Shown here in pieces: positions 55,287-64,000 of a stretch of DNA of 64,000 nucleotides. The translations under genes were made by a program, and so were the position numbers. The notes under the pieces were generated by a model that was given only the letters and a program-made list of their open reading frames with translations, did no database searches and had not been told where the DNA came from. Within the stretch, counting starts at the first letter, position 1. The number at the start of each line of letters is the position of its first letter. This stretch comes from Gymnopus androsaceus JB14. Its lineage: Eukaryota; Basidiomycota; Agaricomycetes; Agaricales; Omphalotaceae. The stretch lies in the NCBI GenBank assembly GCA_009733575.1, contig ML769551.1, forward strand, positions 62,001-126,000, given 5' to 3'.

Positions 55287-58160
55287 CAGCCTTGGCTGTA
55301 TGCAGCTGGGTACTGGAAGTATATTGGTGGATCAGAATATGACCCACCACGAATCCCAGAACTGTGAGTAACCCAATGTATTGAAGGACTCGATCCATCA
55401 GGCGTCATGACAACTTTCACCATTCCAGGTAATGAAGTCAAGGTCGAGGCTGCAAAGCAGAAGGCCAAAGACTGGCTGGATGGCAACAAAAAGACCAAAA
55501 CTATAATCGCCAGAGCAGTGCCCCTATCAAAACTATACCTCATCCAAAATGCCACTAGTGCTCACAACGCTTGGTTAGCTCTCAAGCAAGAATACGAGCC
55601 AGCTAATACACTCACCGCTATCAACATCAATCAACAAATTATCAGAAATGCTTGCCCAGCTGGAGGTGACCCAGTCTCCTGGCTCCAATCCATGGTCCAA
55701 CTGTACAATCAGCTCCGAGATGCTGACCCAAATATGATGCCAGACAAGCAGTTTGCAAAACACCTAATCAGCTTGATGAGCCCAGACACAGACAGGCGCT
55801 ACTGTCGTGACAACCTATGCAATAGGTTGAAGATATCTGAGGCTGCTGGAAAACCTCTCTCATCTACCTTCATAATTCAGACTTTGAAGGACAAGGAGCT
55901 CCATCTGATGCTTCACCTGTCAGTAGCTGCAATCAACACTGATGAGTTAGATTTGTGCTAGGTATGAAAACCGACCAAACAACAATCACCCCAATCAGAT
56001 ACAATCCAAAAGGTTTAATTTAATGCAAGGAAGGAGGTTGTCGAAGGTTCCCTCAACTACTAATTGATTCGAAGAGAAAAGCACTTGACAGATGACACAG
56101 ATAGTGCGCAATGAACAAGGTTTTATATTTGGAGGGAGGTTTTGAAAAGCCAACTAATGTATGACAACGCACTGAACTAATCAAGGGGAAGGCAAACACC
56201 AAAGCACAGGTCAAGTACGCCGACTCAACAAACAACTTTGCGTATCTCGGGAGCCTTTACGTCGCCGCGCAATGATACTCCAACTCTCAGGGATTCCCAC
56301 AAGTTACCTAACAAGCTTATACAACCGCTGTGCAAGTCACTCGAGTAGGCGTTTTTAACACACTCAGTGAAGAGCGGGCAAGGGGTAGAATCTGTTGGTA
56401 AAGCTAGGTAACACTCCAAGAAGCTTCCTCCCTAAAACTAGACCAAGCCGAAACTTAGGTCCAAGACCTTTCCTAATCAACAATGGGCTCGTAGAGGTGT
56501 GCACGTTAGGCTCCACCTGTGGTCCTAAGACTGATGTGACTTCTCTTCGAGATGAAAACCAGGAATGCTTGACTTAATAGCCAGGAAGTAGAATGAATTG
56601 CCTCAGTATTATCGAGGTTACAAGAAGGCCACCCATTTCAAAGGTTGCAGAGGATGATGCAGACATGTCTGAGCATGTACGAATCACTACAGGTCCTAAG
56701 ATAGAACTGCGTTTCAGGTATGAAGTCTAACTTGGATTGCTATGTAGAATGTAGCTACCCTTATATACTGGTACATCTCGGAAAAATACTAAAACAAAGG
56801 AATAATATGAAAGAGATCGAGACATGTCCATAAATGTAAAATAATAAATAATCTTCCTCAATAAATCATCTCGGCACACCTAATCTTTGGGAAATCCATA
56901 TCTCGGAATGGCAATGCTTGGAATTTGGTCCTAGATGAACTCGAGTCACTTTCTTTTGCCTCGGAAACTGTGCAGGTCCTCCAAATTTATGACTCGGTGA
57001 AGTTCTATGGTGTTCGAAACATTCCATGAACAGCCCTCAGAAGTATATCTATCTTTGCCTCGCCAATAGCAAGCTAGACATTATGCCTAGTTCCGTGTGG
57101 ACTCAAGCCTAGAGGCCTTGTAGCACATGGATCTCGGAACAACACTGAAGCTTGGACAGGAATTATTCCTAGTCATTCCTTGCTCTAAGAGTGATTGCAA
57201 TGAGGTTGATCAGGTGGCTGCGTTGGTGAATCCGCGGCAGGTATACCTTGGCATCCTCTAGCAATGCACAACCCAAAAAACACACCATCATTTACACTTG
57301 CCTCAGAGTCCTAATGGAGCCTCGGGCATCCAGCTAGTACAATATTTGGTCTCGGAGAGTTTTAGCTTGCCTAGATGATTCTGTCATCCATGTTCCTTTT
57401 ATCATCTCGGTCAAGAGACTTCTAACATCGCGGAAGTGTTTCCATTCATCGCGGCAGCTCCGGGCCGGAGTTACCGGACATTCTGCAATGAGATTGCCTA
57501 GGCAAGCTTTCATCTGGTCAAGAGTTTCCATCTTGGTAGAGTAACATTGTAAATTTTGTATAACCAACTTGTTGGGCTGCACCAAGTGCTGCCTCGGAAA
57601 CTTCAATCCCTCGGGTATGTCTTTTGATTGTCTAGCCTAGTAATAGTTATATGTGGGCTCGGAATAGCCTTGCTCATCAACTCAGTATCCACCGAGCTTG
57701 ACTTGCTACACCATACAATGCATAGGACTTGGAACGAGATGCATTCACAAAGTTAAGTGAGATACCATTAACGCGTACCATCACTCTGCAATCTCTAGAG
57801 TACAATAGACTCTCAATAGACTTCAACTATCAGCTCGGGCTCACTATAGTTCTTGGTATAACCGTATTGAGTATAATACAGAATCTAGGATTATCAATTC
57901 TGTACAGTTTCAGCTTTAGCCGAAAAATCAGCGTATCAACGCAATTGTAGCAACTGGCAAGACAAGGAAGAGGGAAGACCATGCTGTTGCTGGTGTCTAC
58001 ACCAGTAGCCTGGATTCCGTAGGGACATCTATGACGCCGTCACTACCAAATAGGAATCAGTCAAGACAACCCCAGAGAAACAACAGAAGATTGAACCCTT
58101 ATACAAGCCCAACTGGATGCAAAGTAATCTGTGGAAACACATATTGCACCTACCCAGTCA
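55287..58160 (+). pseudogene. gag: Copia-3 gag, split by a solo LTR
   Basis: A truncated gag start (YAAGYWKYIGGSEYDPPRIP, then a TGA) precedes EAAKQKAKDWLDGNKKTKTI, LYLIQNATSAHNAWLALKQE and LRDADPNMMPDKQFAKHLIS, a UBN2-type copia gag core. At 55939 it is cut by the solo LTR and resumes at 57943 with VATGKTRKREDHAVAGVYTS, followed by the knuckle-like CGNTYCTYPVRHTKAEC at about 58130. Confidence 0.75.
55940..57938 (-). mobile_element. Long solo LTR (about 2.0 kb), minus orientation
   Basis: Homologous to 19552-21428 in reverse. Ends TGATGAG...GTATCA, flanked by ACAC/ACGC (4 bp, one mismatch). Two open frames inside are not shared with the other copy and were not called. Confidence 0.65.
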
Positions 58161-59087
58161 GGCACACCAAAGCTGAATGCTTCATCTACAGTGGAGGAAA
58201 GGTTGGCCAGTATCCAGTGAACTTCAAGGGCATGAGGGATATCCACCTTTCGCCCAAGCAAAGAATCGCAGACCGTTGCAAGCAGTCTCTTGAAGAATCA
58301 AGCAGAGGGACAAGCGGTAGAGACAATCGTAACAGTAGTCAGCAAGGACCCAGTTGTTTTGCTGGAGTAACCAAATTCAAACCAACGGAAGAAGAGCTAA
58401 GCAAAACAGTAGGAAATTTGGAGGAGGAACTGGCATTCTTGATGGAGATATTGGACAACCTAGAAGGAAGTGATGACAATGAGATTAGAATTGGGGAGAA
58501 GGTAAAAGTGGATGCAGTTGTGCTGAACCTAGATGTTCCGCAAGATGACTCCATCAACCATGATACCGGTGTGACTAGACACATCTTTAGGGAGAAGAAG
58601 CTATTCCATGACTATACCGAATTGGAAAACCCCCTCCAAGTACACGGCTTTGGCTCCAAACTCTCAGCTGTGGCAGCTGGCAAAGGAACAATCATATTGG
58701 AAGCAACTATGGGTAAAACAAAATGGATGTTCTTGCTCTCAAACATCCTACATGTACCAAGTGCCCGATGTAACCTAATCTTTGGTTCAAGGATCGATAA
58801 GAAGGGAGTCAGCACGCGTACTGGAGACGGTATACTACTCCGCCAAGAATACCCCGTTCACAAGAGGAATAATCATCCGGGACTTGTACAGGATGGATGT
58901 GGTTCCTGTTGAAGCCCTGGTCTCAGAATTAGGTGCTTCCTCGACATCGCTGCAATCGCCGCTGATTGCAGGAATGGTGCCAGATGTTACGACACTATTT
59001 GGTCCCGGGACCAAATCCGAACTTGCTCAATGTGTGGGTTTTACCACCATCTAGTGGGCCACATAGACGTTAAAGGGCTGAAGCGCA

Positions 59088-59739
59088 GTAATCTGGTCCA
59101 GTTATACTTAAACATCCAAGATTATGCCCAACAAATATTAAACATATTTAAACATCCCAATTACTACCAGCCACTGCCCTTTTTGTTTAAACACTTTTAA
59201 ACAACTGTGTTGTCACATGATATAGTGAGCATGTGACCACGGGAAACATAGATAAGATTGGTTGTCACATGACATACCATAATAGTAAGCATGTGATGAT
59301 GAAAAGTTAGGGTTAGGGTTAGCAACAGCTAACCCTGACCTGGTCAGCACATGACCATGGGAAAGTTAAGGGTAGGGTTAGCGCTAGCTAACCCTAGCCT
59401 GGTCAACACATGAGATTAAGTAGGTGGGGTTAGGGGTTAGGGGTTAGGTGGTTAGGGTTAGGGATAAGGATGAAATTGGGGGTGTGGGGGCTTGCCCCCA
59501 CTGTTTCAAATATAGGAGAGACATCATACAGGACTAGGGTTAAGCCACTTTGCTTAAGTAAACATATAGTTGGGTATAGATTAACAAACAGGGGCAGGGG
59601 GGGGGTGTCAGTTTTTTCCCACGATGCCTCGTTCAGGCTGTATGGAAATCATTATTTTGGCCCAGTGTGGTTGTTTAACCTTGTTTAATTCATGTTGGAT
59701 GGAGTCTCATTTGTTTAGACAAAACTGGCACTTTTATAG
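59088..59739. mobile_element. Telomere-repeat-bearing non-autonomous element T2, 8-bp TSD GAAGCGCA
   Basis: Perfect TSD at 59080-59087 and 59740-59747; removal restores GLKRTTTGLP in frame. Imperfect inverted ends (CTGGTCCAGTTATACTTAAA versus AGTGCCAGTTTTGTCTAAA). The interior has TTAGGG runs (59310-59325, 59420-59462), inverted GGTTAGC/GCTAACC pairs, and the blocks GGGGGTGTGGGGGC and GGGGGTGTCAGTTTTTTCCC shared with T1. The 8-bp TSD fits hAT. Confidence 0.85.
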
Positions 59740-59910
59740 GAAGCGCACAACCACTGGACTACCCATCAACAATGTCCAAGTCAAGAACTGTCACATTTGC
59801 GTGCGAGCCAACATCAAGCAGCTTAAATTCCCTAAACGGTCAAATACACGAGCAGACCGTCCTCTTTTCCATATTCATTCAGATATCTGTGGCCCTCTTC
59901 GTAAATCTAT

Positions 59911-60710
59911 GGCAGCTTTTCTCAAGTAAGTGGTTTTTTACTTAAGGAATTCTCAAGTTTTACTTAAGTTTTGCCTGAACAAAATTTGGTTTTTTTACTA
60001 GTTAATACTAAAATACTTGAGTACAACTTGAGTAAATTGTAAGTAAGATTACTGCCTAAGGAAATAGTAAACAAATTCTCTTGTTCTACTAAGTATTTTC
60101 AAGTTACCTACTTTACTTACTTAGCAACTTACTTCACACACTTTACTCAGTACTGTATAATTACGACCAATAGTTCCCGTAACCATACCACCGGCCCCGG
60201 GAACTTGGTCATTTTGGAAATCATAATGCATAACGGGGGCCAATTTTTCAGTGCCCTTACCTATTATGGTAATTTTTTTCCAGCTGGCTTTGCCAGCTAT
60301 ACCATATATAGTAAGAGAACTTATACTTTTTTGAAGTTCCTGCGTAACGCATGAAACCCGGGAACTATTGGTCGTAATTATACAGTATATTACTTAGTAT
60401 TTACTTACCTTACTTTCACTTTACTTTACTTTGCTTGAGTTTACAGGCATGTGCTGACTATGTCCTTATTTAGAATTTATCTAAGTATTACTTATAATTT
60501 AGAATTCTTTTCTTTCCTTCAATTCTTAGGAACTTTTCAAGAATTTACTTAAGAATTACTCAGGCATTAACTATTTACTTACTGAGTATTTATCTAAGTG
60601 TATTACTTACAATTTAGAATACTTTTTCTTTCCTTTAATTCTTAGGAACTTCCTAAGAATTTACTTGAGAATTACTCAAGTAAAAAACCACTTTCTTGAG
60701 AAAAGCTGCC
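59911..60710. mobile_element. MITE in Copia-3 integrase, GGCAGCTTTTCTCAAG ends
   Basis: Inverted ends GGCAGCTTTTCTCAAG(T/A)AAG match for about 45 bp. The integrase frame stops at RKS and resumes at LPLGYGSFHYF. The interior is rich in TACTTAAG/ACTTAC words. TSD not resolved. Confidence 0.75.
60153..60385. mobile_element. Mariner-type MITE (TA TSD) nested in 59911-60710
   Basis: Perfect 27-bp inverted ends beginning CTGTATAATTACGACCAATA, flanked by TA (60151-60152, 60386-60387). Internal GCGTAACGC and CCAGCTGGCTTTGCCAGCTA words recall the element at 19514-21655. Confidence 0.85.
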
Positions 60711-63576
60711 CTGGAAGTTGCCTCTTCCTCTCGGATACGGCTCCTTTCACTATTTCATCATCTTTGTTGACAACCATTCACGTTTCATTACAATTTACTT
60801 CCTAAAACAAAAATCCAATGCACTGCAATGCTTCCATGAATTCCGCCTTGCCGTTGAAAAATACCTTGGTTATTCCATTTCCATCCTTTGAATTGACAAT
60901 GCTCCCGAATTAGTCTCAGGCGACTTCGAGACATACTGCAAAGTTAACAGTATTGTCTACGAGCCTTCGGTCCCTGATGCCTCGCAACAGAATGGCGTCG
61001 CTGAACGGACAATTCAGATTGTTGAATGCATGCTACGAGCCATGCTTGTAGACTGCAATCTCCCTCATTGGTTCTGGCTACTGGCAGCACAAGCCTGTGT
61101 CCACATTAAGAACCGCGTTCCCCATTCCACTGTCCCAGCAGACAAAACCCTGTTCGAATGCTTCCTCGAATGAAGAGCTGACCTTTCTCACCTATGACCT
61201 TTCAGGTGTTTGGTCACTTCTAGGAAGACCAATTCAGACAGTCTGAATAAAGTAACGGAACACAGAGAAGAAGGGAGATTCATGGGTTATGCTCAAAACT
61301 TGAAGGGCTACCTCATTTACTTTCCACACTCAAAGACAATCCGTGTCTGTCGAGACGTTGTCTTCCATGGTTTCCCTGTCTTCTTACCAGTCTCCACCAC
61401 CTTCCGAGGTGCTCTGGGATGACATACCCTACGAATTGGAGAAACGGTTTGGAGAAACGAAACTCTCTTCCATTGTACGAGATGCCAAATCGTGGCGAAA
61501 CGGATCTGTAAGTGACGTGCTTACCATCCAAATGAAATATGTGCTAATTATCTGTGACATGCAGATCCACCCCATACGAAAACTCCACATCTAACGTGCC
61601 AGGAGAAATTGGAGTCTACAAATATGTGAGTAACTCTACGAAATGTTATACTCCTACCCTAATCTGTGATGTGCAGATTGGACCGTAACGAACCTCTTGA
61701 ATTTAAAGAATCTCTCAACCATTGTGTTGACGTGCCAAGTGGTTCCGAGTTTGAGTGAGTAACATAACGTTGTTACTGACATATACGTTAACCTACGTTC
61801 ATAGTCTCGATCCTGATGGCGACACGCTCATGGACAATTCTTTGATTGCAGAACAATGCACTCGACGTATGCGAAAATCACCTGCTCATTACATCCACTG
61901 TACGCAGGACAAGGGGGGGAATAGCAACCTGATAGACGTCCTTAGCGCACAGATTGATGCCCTTGACATCGAATGTGACAAATCTGATTTCCTGTTACTA
62001 GCCAGAAGCTTCATACAAGCGGAAGTTGCCTATGCGGGTGCTGCACTCACAGATCCCATCAATGAACCAGAAGAGAAAGACCCCAAGTTGGTCCAAGAAG
62101 CCCAGGCATCCATCTACTGGACTCACTGGCTTGCAGTGATATACAAGGAACTTGAGTCGCTGAAAGAAAAGGGGGTCTATGAAGAAGTAGATGAGCTACC
62201 GCCAGGACGAAAGGCTGTTGACTCTAAATGGGTCTTGCACATCAAATGAGATCAGGATGATCTCATATCCCGATTCAAGGCTCGTCTTGTAGCAAAGGGA
62301 TTCACGCAGATCACTGGTCAAGATTTTGTTTATACCTTCGCACCAGTAGCCCAATGGGAATCAATGCGTACAATATTGATGCTAGTTGCTGAGCACAATA
62401 TGAAACTATGCCAGATTGATGTCAAAATGGCTTTTCTCAATGGTCCTCTTGAGGAAGAAATCTACATGCACAGGCCTTCTATAGTCAGGTCAGGATACTG
62501 GAGACTAAAGAAAGGTTGTATGGCCTGAAGCAGTCCGGTAGGCAATGGAGCATATATATACAGTGTCAACAGCAACAACCGCTCATATGTCACCACCAGC
62601 ATTGACAACATGCTCATCGTGTTGACTACAGATGAAGAATCTGATCTTGTCGTAAACCTCATTGCTTCCCTATTCAAAATCACTGATAATGGCCAACCAA
62701 CATTCCACCTTGGATGGGCCATAGAATGAGACATCAAGAATCGGACAATTAAAATCAGCCAGACAACTTACATCCAATCCATCCTCCAAGAATTCAACTT
62801 CGAGAACTGTAACCCAGTCCACACTCCAATGGATCCTGAAGACACGATTAGTCCCACAGACCACACCTCTTACCCCTGAAGAGCGAGAAGGTAGCGAGAT
62901 TCCCTTACGGTGCCATTGTAGGAAAATGCATGTACTTGTGTACTTGCTCCAGGCCAGATATTGCTTACACCGTTCAAGAATTAGCACGGTTCATGGCCAA
63001 TTATGGCCCTTTGCATATCGCGGCTGCCAAGCATCTACTATGCTATCTTAAAGGGACTCAAACACTTGGTATTACCTTGGGATCATCAAACGCGGTGTAC
63101 CCAACGATACAAGCGCTCTCAGATTCTGACTGGGGAATGGGCAACACAAGAAAATCGATTTCCGGATTCCTTGTTATGCTTGGAGACTCACCACTTTCGT
63201 GGAGCTCGAAACAGCAAGCTGTGGTTGCGCTATCTTCATGCGAGGCAGAATATTTAGCCTCTACCCATTGCACGAGGGAAGTTTTGTGGTTCAGGAACCT
63301 ATTTGCCGAACTTGGTTTCCTCAGTACAACCCAACAACGATCTTCTGCGACAACCAGGGAACGGTCGCATGCACTCACAACCCTCACGCACATTCTAAGA
63401 TGAACCATATCTCAATTAGAGAACACTTCATTCGCGACTGTATTCTCAAACAACAGATTGACGTGGTTCACGTTTCGGGTAAAGAAAACATTGCTGCCTA
63501 CTCACAAAACCTCTACATAGGACGCTCCATACACGTTGGCTTTCTATGCTTAGGCTCAATGCCGGTCAAGGGGGGG

Positions 63577-64000
63577 TGTTGTAGATAACCGGCCTTGGCC
63601 ATATTATTACCAGTTTGGTCCCGTTCAACATTACATACTGGCCTGGGATGGAGCAGCCCCTATCGACTCTGTTGCTCCGTACCAGTTCCGTACCAGCTCA
63701 TAGAATACACATAACCTTGACAGAAAAACAGTAAAAGACTAAAATCTACATGATTTTTAGACCTGTTGTATACTACTTATCTTGCTTATAAGGTAGAGAG
63801 CATCCAAGCTCGAGCAAGGTCAGCTGACCTCCATGTGACTCCTTAATATGGTGAAATTCCATAGATAATTCTCTCAAAAAACAAGTAGGACCTGCCTCAC
63901 AAATCTGCTTCATTCAACCCTGGAAAATGTACTTAAAAGGGTGTATCACCCAAGACTTTGAGCACATATGTAATTTTGATTGAAGAGTTACCCAAACAGT
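63577..64000 (+). repeat. Copia-3 3' LTR (right end not found in window)
   Basis: Starts TGTTGTAGATAACCGGCC directly after a purine tract (AAGGGGGG). It contains a TATAAGG near 63790 and runs toward the window edge; the CA end and TSD could not be fixed. Confidence 0.6.

Larger units (their letters stand above)
58161..63588 (+). pseudogene. pol: Copia-3 pol, multiply interrupted
   Basis: The protease-like INHDTGVTRHIF (about 58550) replaces the usual DSGA. Pre-integrase GHIDVKGLKR is split by T2 and resumes TTTGLPINNVQVKNCHICVR. Integrase: HIHSDICGPL (59870), insertion, SFHYFIIFVDNHSRFITIYF, IDNAPELVSG, QQNGVAERTIQ (61000). RT: KAVDSKWVLHIK, DVKMAFLNGPLEEEIYMH, KKGLYGLKQSGRQW. RNase H: SDSDWGMGNTRKSISGFLVM and VVALSSCEAEYLASTHCTRE, frame change near 63320, then NHISIREHFIRDCILKQQID. 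TGA at 60889-60891, 61171-61173, 62247-62249 and 62727-62729, all at Arg-like positions. Confidence 0.8.
55273..64000 (+). mobile_element. Copia-3: degenerate Ty1/copia-type element with four nested insertions, right end outside the window
   Basis: TGTTGTAGATAACC at 55273 matches the start of the 3' LTR at 63577, but after about 25 bp the 5' copy runs straight into gag, so most of the 5' LTR is deleted. Gag, protease, integrase, RT and RNase H follow in copia order. Insertions: solo LTR 55940-57938, element T2 59088-59739, MITE 59911-60710 (with 60153-60385 inside). Four in-frame TGA codons and frame changes disable it. Confidence 0.85.

Noticed and set aside
1..64000. Helitron ends or rolling-circle Rep/helicase genes
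   Set aside because: No CTRR-ended hairpin element or Rep/helicase motif was recognised.

Overview
The window is a transposon-packed stretch of a fungal genome, most likely a mushroom-forming basidiomycete (Agaricomycetes). The evidence is short introns of about 50-65 nt with GTATGT/GTAAGT donors, Ty1/copia and Ty3/gypsy-type LTR elements, many small non-autonomous DNA transposons with clear target-site duplications (TSDs), and broken copies of repeat-family proteins of the agaric type. Genus cannot be told from the sequence. No rRNA or convincing functional tRNA was seen. Almost every gene is damaged; the best intact host-type gene is a spliced micro-exon gene at 13.5-14.7 kb.

Layout. 1-8.4 kb: a lectin-like scrap, an LTR-like piece, and copy A of a 2.6-kb segmental duplication, split by a 2.6-kb inverted-repeat element (2153-4750) and a MULE-like element (6184-7476). 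8.5-9.2 kb: an array of about 14 palindromic hairpins. 9.3-10.4 kb: dispersed repeat C. 11.3-13.3 kb: a minus-strand pseudogene with proline-rich repeats. 13.5-14.7 kb: the micro-exon gene, followed (15.1-16.5 kb) by eight tandem exon/intron-like units and two more decayed genes (16.5-18.6 kb). 19.4-28.2 kb: a nested stack, in which a hAT-type MITE was invaded by a mariner-like element (itself hit by a 1.9-kb solo LTR) and by Copia-1, whose pol was hit by a telomere-repeat-bearing element. 28.2-29.3 kb: a solo LTR. 30.3-32.8 kb: a gag-only LTR element. 33.4-36.3 kb: copy B of the duplication, with a more complete small secreted-protein gene. 37.1-38.1 kb: a two-exon hypothetical gene and a polysaccharide-deacetylase remnant. 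38.5-40.5 kb: repeat D, a copy of C carrying two MITEs. 40.7-41.6 kb: solo LTR. 42.3-43.7 kb: a second hairpin array in the opposite orientation, split by two MITEs. 43.96-54.35 kb: a composite element with about 300-bp inverted ends, a broken Tc1/mariner transposase and a second gene, itself interrupted by Copia-2 (two 479-bp LTRs, nearly intact pol). 55.3-64 kb: Copia-3, heavily nested, running to the window end.

The duplicated segments (A/B, C/D) provide empty sites that make many insertion boundaries exact. Premature stops in the decayed genes are nearly all TGA where arginine (CGA) is expected, which points to CpG-to-TpG decay. The observations judged most novel are the micro-exon gene, the palindrome arrays, two unrelated-ended elements sharing one telomere-like core, and the mariner-like element with a passenger gene.
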